Part shown: piece after piece, positions 9,213-17,607 of the stretch | Layout of the letters: every line of letters starts with the position of its first letter | Numbering within the stretch: position 1 is the first letter of the stretch | Source: Bradyrhizobium barranii subsp. barranii | Lineage (GTDB): Bacteria > Pseudomonadota > Alphaproteobacteria > Rhizobiales > Xanthobacteraceae | Reading direction: 5' to 3' | Assembly (NCBI RefSeq): GCF_017565645.3 | Contig: NZ_CP086136.1 | Location: 7,671,501-7,735,500 of the forward strand | Length of the DNA stretch: 64,000 bases | Notes under the pieces: model-generated | Seen by the model: only the letters and a program-made list of their open reading frames with translations | Told to the model about the DNA's origin: nothing | The model's database searches: none | Position numbers and translations under genes: made by a program

Positions 9213-9836
9213 CTAATCGTCGCTCGTATCGAGCATTCCAAGCCGTTCCGCGATCGAAACGAGCTCCGCCAGCGAACGAACCTGCATCTTCTCCATCACC
9301 TGGTGGCGGTGCGCCTTCACGGTGCGCTCGGTGGTTCCAAGCTCATGCGCGATCTGCTTGTTGATCCTGCCGCGGACGATGAGATCGAACACCTGACGCT
9401 CGCGATGCGTCAATGCGGCGAGGTGAATGCGGAAGGTCTCGAGCCTTCCGCGATGCGCCTGCGCGGTGTGCTGGCGCACCATCGCGCGCTCAATCGCAGC
9501 GATCAACTGCTCGGAGGATACCGGCTTGGTCAGGAAATCCTCCGCGCCGGCCTTGATGGCCTGCACCGTGGTTGGCGTGTCGGCGTGTCCGGTCAGGAAT
9601 ATGATTGGCAGCGTCGAGCCCGCCGCGACCAAGCGGGTCTGCAAGTCGGGGCCGCTCAGCCCCGGTATCCACACGTCGAGCAGGATGCATCCCGGCTGCG
9701 CGTCATCAGGCGCCGCATCCAGTAAATCCTGCGCCGATGCGTAGGTCGCAACGTCGTAGCCCGCGAGCTTCAACCGGCGCGCGATCGCCGTCCGGAAGGA
9801 ATCGTCGTCGTCCACCACGTGAACAAGGCCGGGCAC
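9213..9836 (-). CDS. FixJ-type two-component response regulator
   Basis: A 207-aa regulator with an N-terminal receiver (VVDDDDS pocket, phosphoacceptor D54, K104) and a C-terminal LuxR/FixJ HTH at about residues 143-205 (LTHRERQVFDLIVRGRINKQ, then TERTVKAHRHQVMEKM). Family members activate fixK-like genes in response to a FixL-type sensor kinase. No kinase is present in the window. It is divergent from the FixK-type gene at 10058, consistent with a local FixJ-to-FixK circuit, but a direct effect is inferred. Confidence 0.85.
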   Translation of the reverse strand: MPGLVHVVDDDDSFRTAIARRLKLAGYDVATYASAQDLLDAAPDDAQPGCILLDVWIPGLSGPDLQTRLVAAGSTLPIIFLTGHADTPTTVQAIKAGAEDFLTKPVSSEQLIAAIERAMVRQHTAQAHRGRLETFRIHLAALTHRERQVFDLIVRGRINKQIAHELGTTERTVKAHRHQVMEKMQVRSLAELVSIAERLGMLDTSDD

Positions 9837-9909
9837 GCATCACCTCTTGCTGAATTCCGACAGCTTCTCAATCCGCGCAACAACCTCCCAAAAGGCGTCC
9901 ACGCTGTCC

Positions 9910-9936
9910 CTTGGTACAATGAACCTTGGGACAATG
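9910..9936. repeat. Direct repeat CTTGG(T/G)ACAATG, 15-bp period
   Basis: Two 12-bp copies, differing at one base, start at 9910 and 9925 in the divergent region between the FixJ-type and FixK-type genes. Each holds a small TTG-N3-CAA dyad. They do not match the FixK box and may be binding sites for another regulator. Confidence 0.4.
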
Positions 9937-10057
9937 GATGAGAATGCCGCCTTAGTCGTAAATCAACTTCGACGGGAGTGGGACGGCGCGGCGCATTCCC
10001 AGCGGCGAGAGTTTTCGTCCGACAGACCAATTCGGCGATGAGCTGAGGAGTTGGCCT

Positions 10058-10741
10058 ATGTTCGTTCGCATTGCAGCGGATTCGACGCCGCGTCCCAACT
10101 CCCTTCGTGACCTCGGCATGACCAGCGATTCAAATGCGCTCGTCAGTTTAAGCCAATTTACCTATAAAAAGGGCAGCGAAATCTACGGGGAGAGAGAGCC
10201 CGCCGAATATGTCTATCAGGTGACGTCCGGTGCGGTGCGAAGCTACAAGCTGCTGTCGGACGGCCGCAGGCAGATTGGTGCCTTTCACCTCGCCGGTGAC
10301 ATTTTTGGCCTGGAGAACGGCAACGAGCACCGCTTCACCACGGAAGCGATCGTCGACACCACGGTGCGCCTGGTCAGACGGCAAAGCCTCGAAATGGTGG
10401 CCGAAAGCGATGCGATGGTCGCCAGAAACCTGCTCAGCATGACCACCAACAACCTCCAGCATGCGGAGGACCACATGCTGCTGCTGGGACGCAAGACCTC
10501 GCTGGAGCGGGTCGCGGCGTTCCTGCTCGAGATGGACGGGCGGTTGACGGCGTCCGGCGTCATGGCGCTGCCGATGTCGCGGCGCGATATCGCCGATTAC
10601 CTCGGCCTGACGCTGGAGACGGTATCCCGCGCGCTGTCACGGCTCCATGAGCTCGGCGCCCTCGGCTTCGTCGGCAACACCCAGCGTCAGATCGTGCTGC
10701 TGGATCGGCACCAGCTTGCAAGCCTCGACCTGCAGCCTTGA
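10058..10741 (+). CDS. FixK-type Crp/Fnr transcriptional regulator
   Basis: A 227-aa Crp/Fnr-family activator. The N-terminal cNMP-binding-like beta-barrel spans about residues 25-140, then a dimer helix and a C-terminal HTH with recognition segment MSRRDIADYLGLTLETVSRA, the FixK/FNR type that reads TTGAT half-sites. It has no cysteine at all, so it carries no FNR-type Fe-S cluster and is probably controlled by expression rather than by direct oxygen sensing. GAGGAG lies 7 bp before the ATG. It is the obvious candidate to bind the four FixK boxes found at 2858, 5383, 12671 and 13852. Confidence 0.87.
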   Translation: MFVRIAADSTPRPNSLRDLGMTSDSNALVSLSQFTYKKGSEIYGEREPAEYVYQVTSGAVRSYKLLSDGRRQIGAFHLAGDIFGLENGNEHRFTTEAIVDTTVRLVRRQSLEMVAESDAMVARNLLSMTTNNLQHAEDHMLLLGRKTSLERVAAFLLEMDGRLTASGVMALPMSRRDIADYLGLTLETVSRALSRLHELGALGFVGNTQRQIVLLDRHQLASLDLQP

Positions 10742-10810
10742 GCGGGCCGACACCGGCGAATGGCACAAACTGCACATCACACCGGTACCGTCCGATGCTA
10801 GCCTCTTCCG

Positions 10811-10900
10811 ATGTGGAACGAGACCGCATTTCGGATCGCAGTCGTTTTGTTCGGGACGCTGCCGGTGGCGTTCACGGCCATGATCCTTTTCCTGGGGTGA
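10811..10900 (+). CDS. Possible 29-aa single-pass membrane peptide
   Basis: A short ORF reading MWNETAFRIAVVLFGTLPVA and then nine more residues ending in LFLG. It is almost wholly hydrophobic after a short polar N-terminus, as in small bacterial inner-membrane proteins. It follows the FixK-type gene by 69 bp in the same direction. No convincing ribosome-binding site is seen, so expression is uncertain. Confidence 0.35.
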   Translation: MWNETAFRIAVVLFGTLPVAFTAMILFLG

Positions 10901-10936
10901 GCTCGGCTCTGGCCGAGGCCTCCATCGGTATCAGGA

Positions 10937-11380
10937 TCATTTAAGGCCAGGCGCCTGGGTTACGCCGAGGTGCTCTAGAGTCTTGCGCAAGACCTCGAAC
11001 AGGATGGCGGCCGACCAGCCGAACAGCAGGACACCATTCATAGCCGTCAACGGGCCGATGAGGCGCCATTCGCGCACCGGCGTGATATCGCCGTAGCCGA
11101 GCGTGGTGTAGTTGACGAAGGCGAAGTAGAGCGCATCACTCCCCGGTGCGGCGGCCTGAACGACTTCATACATCAGAGCCCACACCAGAACCTCCAGCGT
11201 ATGCGCGACCTGCAACACCACGGCTGTCGCGACCATGACACCCATCAGATGCGCTCTTGGTCTCCTGGTTTGCCGCAAGCCCGCGCCGCGGGCGATCCCG
11301 ACGGCGACGATGGTCACCAGCGCATGGATTCCGATATTGATCACGCTGACCAGCGTACCGACGAGGAATTGAAGAAGCAT
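10937..11380 (-). CDS. Two-TM potassium channel (Ion_trans_2)
   Basis: A 147-aa membrane protein whose second half has the K+ selectivity filter TTLGYGD at residues 92-98 between hydrophobic helices; about four hydrophobic segments in all. It lacks a RCK/TrkA-N gating domain. Likely a small K+ or cation channel of the inner membrane. It lies downstream of the acetate-kinase-like gene in the same direction with a 40-bp gap and may share its transcript. Confidence 0.8.
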   Translation of the reverse strand: MLLQFLVGTLVSVINIGIHALVTIVAVGIARGAGLRQTRRPRAHLMGVMVATAVVLQVAHTLEVLVWALMYEVVQAAAPGSDALYFAFVNYTTLGYGDITPVREWRLIGPLTAMNGVLLFGWSAAILFEVLRKTLEHLGVTQAPGLK

Positions 11381-11400
11381 CGAGCGCCGCCAATCCTTTT

Positions 11401-11418
11401 CAGCTTTCCGGGAAGCTG
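11401..11418. terminator. Hairpin just downstream of the acetate-kinase-like gene
   Basis: CAGCTT-N6-AAGCTG, a perfect 6-bp stem 3 bp beyond the stop codon. No U-tract follows on the minus strand; it may be a processing or partial termination element ahead of the channel gene. Confidence 0.3.
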
Positions 11419-11420
11419 CC

Positions 11421-12533
11421 TCAACGTGGCGACGGCCCGTTCAACAAGAGCGCCAACGTGTGCCGCGCGATGGTCAATTCATCGTCGGACGGGAGCACGT
11501 AGAGAGGGATACGACTATCGCGGCGCGAGATCAGCCGTGCGTTATGGGCGTTGGCCTTCACATCCAGTATAGCACCGAGCCAGCTCAGCCTTTCGGCGAT
11601 GCGCGCGCGGATCGCGGTCGAGCCTTGGCCGATCGCGCCGGTGAAAACAAAGGCGTCAAGCCCCTCCAGCGCGGCCGCGAGCAGGCCGGCGTTGAGGCCG
11701 GCGCAGTAGGCGAGGTGCTCGACGGCCTGTTCTGCTCGCAGAAAACGAGCCGCCGCACCGTCGTCACCCGGATTGGTGAACAGAAATGTGTCGCCGGGAT
11801 CGATTTCGCCTGCGGAATAGTCCGACGGCGATGCGCCAAAAGCATGGAATCCATTCGTGCTTTCGACGCTGCGGCCTTCCTTCAGCGCGCACATCGAGCT
11901 GGTGTCGTCGAGGCACGCAACGATCACGCGGCGCGCGGCAATCTCGGGGGCCTCGAGCGTCAGAGCTCGTGCGATCGACTCGTAGCAAAGACCGTGGGCC
12001 CCGTAACGCCTTACGTCACCTGCGCAGAGTTGATGCGCAATAGGATAGCTGCCGTTCTCCACCGCCTTGCCAAGATGGAACGCGGTATCGAAGCAGGCGA
12101 CTTGCGGTAGCGCGGGATGATTGGCCTGCATGATACGGATTGGCGCAAGATTATACGGCTGAAGCAGCGGCGCGAGTGCGATCAGCCGTTCCAGACGCGC
12201 CATCACGGCGTCATCGATCAGGGCCGGTCGGGCGTCATCCGGTCCTCCCTGAGCGACGCGATGTCCCACGGCCAGCGGCTGGATTCCCAATTCGTCCCGC
12301 AGCGAGCTATCGACAACCGCGCATGCCGCCGGGATGTCATCGACGTCGTCGTTCTGATAGGTGCGGTGCGCCAACGGATCGCCGTTCGCTCTGCTCGCCC
12401 TGAGGCGCGGATGGCGGCCGAGCCCGTCAAGCCGTCCCTTGATTTGCCGTTCCAGCCTCCCCTCGCCTCGTACGGAGAAGAGCTGGAAGTTCACGCTTCC
12501 TGCATTCGCATCGATGGCAAGGATCGCATCCAT
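11421..12533 (-). CDS. Acetate kinase-like protein with altered active-site motifs
   Basis: A 370-aa acetokinase-family protein. The fold markers are clear (FDTAFH with D149, GHRVAQGG with R92, RRYGAHG, GEIDPGDTF, PSDDELTIARHT), but key motifs depart from AckA: the N-terminal NSGSSS loop reads DANAGS (catalytic Asn replaced by D8), HLGNG reads CLDDT near 207-211, HGTSH reads HGLCY, and the arginine of the GTRSGDIDP segment is absent. Normal AckA interconverts acetyl phosphate and ADP with acetate and ATP; whether this one is active is doubtful. The ATG at 12533 matches the family N-terminus; a start at 12644 is also open. A FixK-like box lies upstream. Confidence 0.75.
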   Translation of the reverse strand: MDAILAIDANAGSVNFQLFSVRGEGRLERQIKGRLDGLGRHPRLRASRANGDPLAHRTYQNDDVDDIPAACAVVDSSLRDELGIQPLAVGHRVAQGGPDDARPALIDDAVMARLERLIALAPLLQPYNLAPIRIMQANHPALPQVACFDTAFHLGKAVENGSYPIAHQLCAGDVRRYGAHGLCYESIARALTLEAPEIAARRVIVACLDDTSSMCALKEGRSVESTNGFHAFGASPSDYSAGEIDPGDTFLFTNPGDDGAAARFLRAEQAVEHLAYCAGLNAGLLAAALEGLDAFVFTGAIGQGSTAIRARIAERLSWLGAILDVKANAHNARLISRRDSRIPLYVLPSDDELTIARHTLALLLNGPSPR

Positions 12534-12670
12534 GGCGGTCAGTCGACAGCCGTCATCGCCGGGGACGTTTGCCCGAATGCGCAATCCCGCTGCGACGTTT
12601 GATGGGCCATCGACATGCCTGAGGTCAGATCTGCCTACGCCCAATCAGGGCGCATCGGGAGTCGAGAGGA

Positions 12671-12684
12671 TTGACTTAGGTCAA
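12671..12684. promoter_or_regulatory. FixK-like box, TTGACTTAGGTCAA
   Basis: TTGAC-N4-GTCAA, a perfectly symmetrical variant of the FixK/FNR site with C/G at the fifth position. It lies about 140 bp upstream of the chosen start of the acetate-kinase-like gene. Confidence 0.5.
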
Positions 12685-12703
12685 AGGTGATGCGTGCGGA
12701 GAT

Positions 12704-13792
12704 TCAGGTCTCTTCCGGCCTTTTCGGCGCAGCGGCGCGGTCGTTTCGGATCCAGGCCGCCGCGAGTTCCCAGGCGACCGACAGGATGATCGGCCCGATG
12801 AAGAGGCCGATGATTCCGTGCGCGAGCGTTCCGCCGATCACCCCGATCAGGATCACGATCGTCGGCGTGGTCAGGCCGCGCCCCATGACGATGGGTTTCA
12901 GGATGTTGTCGAGGATGCCGACGGCGCCGAGGAAGACGGTCAGGAGCACCGCGGTGGTCACGTCCTTGTCCATCCAGATCCAGATAACCACGGGGAAGAG
13001 AACGAGGAAGGGGCCGATCTGCACGATCGACAGCAACAGGACGAGGAATGCCAGCAGGCCGGCACTCGGGACGCCTGCGAGCTTGAAGCCGATGCCGGCC
13101 AGTAGCGACTGCACGATTGCGACACCGATGATGCCCTGCGACACCGCGCGGATGGTCGCGCCGGCGAGCTCCAGAAAATGCTCGCTCTGCTCCGGTACGA
13201 CCCGGAACAGGAAGCCGCGCACCGCGTCGACGAGCTGCGGACCGTAGGGAAAGAGGAAGCCGGCGACGAATACCGACAGCAGGAACTGGAGCGTGCCGAC
13301 ACCGGCATCACCGGCGAGCGACAGCATCATCCCGGCTAGCGGTTTCAGATACGGCATCACCTCGCTCAGCACCGCGCGAATATTGCTGTTGGCCTGGGTC
13401 CAGAGATCGTAGAGCTGGGGGCCGATCAGCGGCCAGCTCTTGATCTGTTCGGGCGCCTCCGTAAGCGTGAGATCGCCGCTGCTGATCTGGCCCGCGAGAT
13501 CCTTGATGCCGTCGACTGCGCTCATGCCGAGCCAAGCCGCAGGACCAATGACGATGCCCAGCGTAACCAGCGTAAGAATGAAAGCGGCGGTGCGCGGGCG
13601 GCCCCCGAGGCGTTTGGCGAGCCAGCCGAAGACTGGATAGAACGCCACCGCGAGCACCGCACTCCAGGCCAGGATTGGCACGAAGGGGCGGATGATCAGG
13701 AAAGTCCACAGGATCAGCAGCGCCAGCAATCCGAGCCGGATCACGAGCTGGATGACTCCGTCGATGGACCGATGCTGGCGAAGAGTGTTCAA
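12704..13792 (-). CDS. AI-2E family (PerM/YdiK-type) transporter
   Basis: A 362-aa polytopic membrane protein of the AI-2E/PerM family: two N-terminal helices, a charged loop near 60-130, then about six further helices, with the family-like GIIGVAIVQSLLAGIGF and LAHGIIGLFIGPI segments. Members have been linked to export of autoinducers, Na+/Li+ extrusion or permease roles; no substrate can be assigned. The ATG at 13792 gives the standard length. A perfect FixK box lies 60 bp upstream. Confidence 0.85.
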   Translation of the reverse strand: MNTLRQHRSIDGVIQLVIRLGLLALLILWTFLIIRPFVPILAWSAVLAVAFYPVFGWLAKRLGGRPRTAAFILTLVTLGIVIGPAAWLGMSAVDGIKDLAGQISSGDLTLTEAPEQIKSWPLIGPQLYDLWTQANSNIRAVLSEVMPYLKPLAGMMLSLAGDAGVGTLQFLLSVFVAGFLFPYGPQLVDAVRGFLFRVVPEQSEHFLELAGATIRAVSQGIIGVAIVQSLLAGIGFKLAGVPSAGLLAFLVLLLSIVQIGPFLVLFPVVIWIWMDKDVTTAVLLTVFLGAVGILDNILKPIVMGRGLTTPTIVILIGVIGGTLAHGIIGLFIGPIILSVAWELAAAWIRNDRAAAPKRPEET

Positions 13793-13851
13793 GGCCTGTG
13801 TCCGGGCAGCGCTCCTGCTGGAAGCCTAGCGGCCCCTATCCCACGGCGGGC

Positions 13852-13865
13852 TTGATACAGATCAA
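13852..13865. promoter_or_regulatory. Perfect FixK/FNR box, TTGATACAGATCAA
   Basis: TTGAT-N4-ATCAA, full consensus, centred about 66 bp upstream of the AI-2E family gene. It is the second perfect site in the first 14 kb. Confidence 0.75.
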
Positions 13866-14042
13866 TGGCGCGCCCAATGCTCGCGCCAATACACGCTAGT
13901 CTACGACGAGCACGTCATCGACCTGTGTCATCGGATCTGCGCGCTGCAGCGCTCGGACAAGACAGGCTTTGCTCTGCCGCCTGAAATCAAACAGCCCTAG
14001 GCCACGCCGCGGAGTCTTCAGCGGAACAGGCTCGTCTTCCAT

Positions 14043-14915
14043 CTAGTGCCTGGGATTGAGGGCATCATTCAGGCCGTCCCCCATCAGGTTGAAGCCGATG
14101 ACGAGCGCAATGATCGCGAGCCCGGGCCAGAAGGCCATCCATGGCGCCTCGCCGAGAAATTGCCTGGCTACGTCGAGCATGGCGCCCCATGAGGGGGCCG
14201 GAGGAAGCTGGCCAAGCCCCAGAAAGGCCAGGCTCGCCTCGGCGAGAACTGCAATCGCCATGGTCAGCGTCGCCTGCACAATCGTCGGCGCGAGCACGTT
14301 CGGCAGCACCTGTCCGGTCAGGATGGCGAGATGGCCGAGGCCTTGGGACCGGGCCGCCGCGATGTAATCCTCGGTGCAGACAACCAGCGTCTCGGCACGC
14401 GCGACACGAACGAACACCGGCACGGCGGAAATGCCGATGGCAATCATCGCATTTTGCAGGCTGGGGCCCAGGAACGCGGCGAGCGCAATCGCCAGCACCA
14501 GAAAGGGGCAAGCGAGCAGCGCATCGGCGAAGCGCGAGATCACCATGTCGGTGAGGCCGCCGAAATAGCCGGCCATGAGACCAAACGGAAGGCCGATCAG
14601 CACCGCGACCGTCACGGAGACGATGCCGGCGGAAAGCGAGGCTTGCGTGCCGAAGATCACGCGCGACAGCACGTCCCGACCGAGATCGTCGGTGCCGAAC
14701 CAATGTGCCGCACCGGGTGCCGCGCGAATCGCCATCCAGTCCGGCGAGTTTGGATCGTACGGCGCAATCCACGAGGCAAACACCGCCAGCACGACGAAGA
14801 ACAGGATGATCGTGGCCCCGATGACGGCGGATGGTTCGCGCAACAGGCGACGAATTTCCGAAGGAGCGGCGGCGCGTGCCTGACTTGCGACCGGCACCGT
14901 CTCAATCGAGCTCAT
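14043..14915 (-). CDS. Dpp/Opp-type ABC permease (DppC-like)
   Basis: A 290-aa inner-membrane permease with an N-terminal helix, the OppC_N-type region (WIAPYDPN, FGTDDLGRDVLSR) and a BPD_transp_1 domain whose EAA loop is seen as EDYIAAARSQGLG. It forms the channel with the DppB-like partner upstream; the two overlap by 4 bp (ATGA). Substrates of the family are di/oligopeptides, glutathione, nickel or opine-like compounds. The operon is divergent from a ROK/NagB/GGT set, which points to an amino sugar or gamma-glutamyl substrate. Confidence 0.88.
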   Translation of the reverse strand: MSSIETVPVASQARAAAPSEIRRLLREPSAVIGATIILFFVVLAVFASWIAPYDPNSPDWMAIRAAPGAAHWFGTDDLGRDVLSRVIFGTQASLSAGIVSVTVAVLIGLPFGLMAGYFGGLTDMVISRFADALLACPFLVLAIALAAFLGPSLQNAMIAIGISAVPVFVRVARAETLVVCTEDYIAAARSQGLGHLAILTGQVLPNVLAPTIVQATLTMAIAVLAEASLAFLGLGQLPPAPSWGAMLDVARQFLGEAPWMAFWPGLAIIALVIGFNLMGDGLNDALNPRH

Positions 14916-15853
14916 GATCTGAGCCTCGGATTGAGCAGCACATACGCCACGTCGGCAATCAGGCTCATCAGGAGGAATACGGCTGCTGTGCAGAGCACGA
15001 CCGCCTGAACCACGGCATAATCGCGGCTGAACACGCCGTCGACGACCATCTTGCCGAACCCTGGGATGGAAAAGACCTGCTCCGTCAACACCGCGCCGGC
15101 CAGCAGTTCGCCAAATTGCAGTGTGCCCAGCGTGACCACGGGAATCAGCGCGTTCGGCAGCGCATGACGCAGCACGATGGTGCTTTCGCGGACGCCCTTC
15201 GCGCGGGCGGTGCGCACGTAGTCCTGCTTCATCGCCTCGATCATCGCGCCGCGGACATGGCGCATCATGATCGCAGCGGTGCCCGTGCCGAGCACCAAAG
15301 CGGGCATCAGCATCGAAAGCAGGTTGCCTCCCACGCTCTCGGACGGCGGAACGAAACCTCCGGCCGGAAGCCAGCCGAGATTCACCGAGAACAGAAGGAT
15401 CAGCATGATCCCCAGCCAGAAATGCGGGATCGACAGTCCGGCAAGCCCGAACAGACTAGCGCCGTAGTCGAAGGGCGTCCCGCGCCCCAGCGCCGCGAAG
15501 ATCCCGATCGGCAACCCGACGAGCAGCGCGACCAGCATCGACAGCATCGCGAGCTCAGCGGTCACCGGCAATTTTTCCGCCAGCATGGTGCCGATCGGCA
15601 ATCGGGTGCGTACCGACGTGCCGAAGTCACCGTGCACCAGGGCTTTCAGCCAGACGGCGTATTGCACCGGGATCGGATCATTGAAGCGATACTTCTGCCG
15701 AAGATATTCAACGACTTCGGGATTACGCTCTTCTCCGGCGAGCGCCAGCGCAGGATCGCCGGGCAGCAGTTTCTGCAGACCGAACACCATCATCGACACC
15801 AGCAACAGGGTCGGCAGCAGGACGGCAAGCCGGCGCAGAAGCAAGCTCTTCAT
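14912..15853 (-). CDS. Dpp/Opp-type ABC permease (DppB-like)
   Basis: A 313-aa permease of the DppB/GsiC type: N-terminal helix, LLPGDPALALAGEE loop, and a BPD_transp_1 domain with EAA loop around QDYVRTARAKGVRE and six helices in all. It lies between the binding protein gene (57 bp upstream) and the DppC-like gene (4-bp overlap), so binding protein-B-C form one operon. The matching ATPase is on the opposite strand at 21254. Confidence 0.88.
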   Translation of the reverse strand: MKSLLLRRLAVLLPTLLLVSMMVFGLQKLLPGDPALALAGEERNPEVVEYLRQKYRFNDPIPVQYAVWLKALVHGDFGTSVRTRLPIGTMLAEKLPVTAELAMLSMLVALLVGLPIGIFAALGRGTPFDYGASLFGLAGLSIPHFWLGIMLILLFSVNLGWLPAGGFVPPSESVGGNLLSMLMPALVLGTGTAAIMMRHVRGAMIEAMKQDYVRTARAKGVRESTIVLRHALPNALIPVVTLGTLQFGELLAGAVLTEQVFSIPGFGKMVVDGVFSRDYAVVQAVVLCTAAVFLLMSLIADVAYVLLNPRLRS

Positions 15854-15910
15854 CGGGGCAGACTGGTCCTCACCAGGGCGAGCGCATCGGCGGGCGCGAG
15901 GCGTTGCGCA

Positions 15911-17422
15911 TCAATTCACAGGCCTGACACCGACCAGGCGCAACAGACCGTCCGGCACCATGACGATGCCGCCGACCGATTTGCGGGCCGCAAAGAACCA
16001 GTTCGGGTGATGGAGCGGAATCGACGAGAGCGCCGTCAGGTAAATGTCCGTCGCTTTGGCGTAGAGTGCCTTGCGCTTGGCTTCGTCAGCCTCGCCCCGG
16101 GCCTGGTTCAGGATCGCATCGAGATCCTTGTTGCAGTACTTGTTGACGTTCTGGGAGCCCGCGCAACTGAAAAAGGCGACCAGCGTCGGGTCCGGGTCAG
16201 CGCGGCCGCTCCAGTTGCCGATATAGGCTTCGAAATTGCCGTTCATGTAGCGCTCGATGGCCGTGGTCGTTTCCATGGGCAGCAGCTTGACGTCGAAACC
16301 GGCCTCGCCCGCCATCGACTGTATGATCTGTGCGACCCGGGAATCGCCGGCCGTATTCTCGTACTGGATCTCGACCGGCACGCGAGTCATTCCGGCGGCG
16401 GCAATCATTGCCTTTGCCTTGGCAACATCGCGAGCCGGCGCCTTGCGCGCGCTATCGTAGAACGGAGATGACGGCGGGATCATCTGGTTATCCGCCAGGA
16501 ACTCGCCGTTGAAGGCGACGCGAGTGATGACATTGCGATCGATCGCCAGCTCAAAGGCTTGACGCAGCGTCGAGTTCTTGCCGAGTGGCGTATCGGCCTT
16601 CGCGCCCGCGCCGACATTGAACATCAGATGCGAGACGGCAAGTCCCTGGCCGGAATGCAGGGCGAGGTTGGGATCGTCGCGCACGGTCTTGAGATCGGTC
16701 GGCGCGATACGCTCCGCGAGATCGAGATCGCCCGCCCGGACGCGTGACAATCGCACGGTCGAGTCGGGAACGTAGTAGTAGACGACCTCGTCATAGCCGA
16801 CCCGTGCAGCGTCCCAGTAGCCGGGATATTTCTTGACCCGAATGAGGTCGCGCGACTTGCGCTCGGCAAATTGATACGGACCGGCACAGACCGGCGCGGC
16901 TGCAAATTCCCCGGCTTTCTCCGTGGCGGCCTTGGGCGAGACCATCATGCCGGCACGATCGCTGAGATTGGCAAGCAGCGGCACGAACGGCTCCGACAGG
17001 TTGAACTTCACCTTGTCCGCGGCAAGCGCTTCGACGCTCGCGACCGGCGCCAGCTCGGCCTTGCGCTTGGAATCCGGCATGGACTTCATGCGCTCGATAT
17101 TGAACTTGACTGCCGCTGCATCGAACGCGGTGCCATCGTGGAACGTGACATTCTTGCGCAGCGCAAAGGTGATCGACTTGCCGTCCGCGGACCACTCCCA
17201 AGCCTCCGCCAGCTGCGGCACGATCTTGAGGTCGGGGGAGATATCGACGAGCTTGTCGCACAGCGCCGCAAACACGAAGCGGCCGGAGTAAGTGCCGCTG
17301 AGTGCCGGGTCGAGCGCATCGGGATCGTCCTGAATGCCGACCCGCAATGTCGCGGCACTCGCCGAGACAAGGCCCGTTGCGATCATCAGAATTGCCGCCA
17401 ACGCCGTGCCCGTCCGCTTCAT
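15911..17422 (-). CDS. Extracellular solute-binding protein family 5 (DppA-like)
   Basis: A 503-aa periplasmic binding protein with a signal peptide (MKRTGTALAAILMIATGLVS, cleaved near SASA) and a family 5 SBP fold (DPDALDPALSGTYSG start, FHDGTAFDAAAVKFNIER motif). It delivers the substrate to the DppBC-like permeases. ATG 17422 follows AAAGGAATT; 34 in-frame codons upstream precede the signal peptide and are rejected. The promoter region is shared with the divergent ROK gene and contains two matching inverted repeats. Confidence 0.88.
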   Translation of the reverse strand: MKRTGTALAAILMIATGLVSASAATLRVGIQDDPDALDPALSGTYSGRFVFAALCDKLVDISPDLKIVPQLAEAWEWSADGKSITFALRKNVTFHDGTAFDAAAVKFNIERMKSMPDSKRKAELAPVASVEALAADKVKFNLSEPFVPLLANLSDRAGMMVSPKAATEKAGEFAAAPVCAGPYQFAERKSRDLIRVKKYPGYWDAARVGYDEVVYYYVPDSTVRLSRVRAGDLDLAERIAPTDLKTVRDDPNLALHSGQGLAVSHLMFNVGAGAKADTPLGKNSTLRQAFELAIDRNVITRVAFNGEFLADNQMIPPSSPFYDSARKAPARDVAKAKAMIAAAGMTRVPVEIQYENTAGDSRVAQIIQSMAGEAGFDVKLLPMETTTAIERYMNGNFEAYIGNWSGRADPDPTLVAFFSCAGSQNVNKYCNKDLDAILNQARGEADEAKRKALYAKATDIYLTALSSIPLHHPNWFFAARKSVGGIVMVPDGLLRLVGVRPVN

Positions 17423-17503
17423 ACGGAATTCCTTTCGTCGCACGCCTATCCCAAGGCTTCCAAGGCTCTGCTGTTGAAGGTCAAGACAAGCACGACTGAA
17501 CCT

Positions 17504-17526
17504 ATTTGTAAATGCCTCGAACAAAT
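17504..17526. promoter_or_regulatory. Candidate ROK operator O1, ATTTGT-N11-ACAAAT
   Basis: Perfect 6-bp inverted repeat with an 11-bp spacer, about 80 bp upstream of the binding protein start. It has the same architecture as the site at 17608; the two fit ATTWGT-N11-ACWAAT. Confidence 0.55.
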
Positions 17527-17607
17527 CATGGAACTAAATTACAATACGTCGCTTTCGAGAGCGCAAAATCCTCGCACCGCACCCCTTGACGACAGATCAT
17601 GCGAGGT

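Noticed and set aside
13860..14000. Open plus-strand frame ending ...CALQRSDKTGFALPPEIKQP before a TAG
   Set aside because: It looks protein-like, but it has no start codon or ribosome-binding site and no recognised homologue; it may be a gene remnant or chance.
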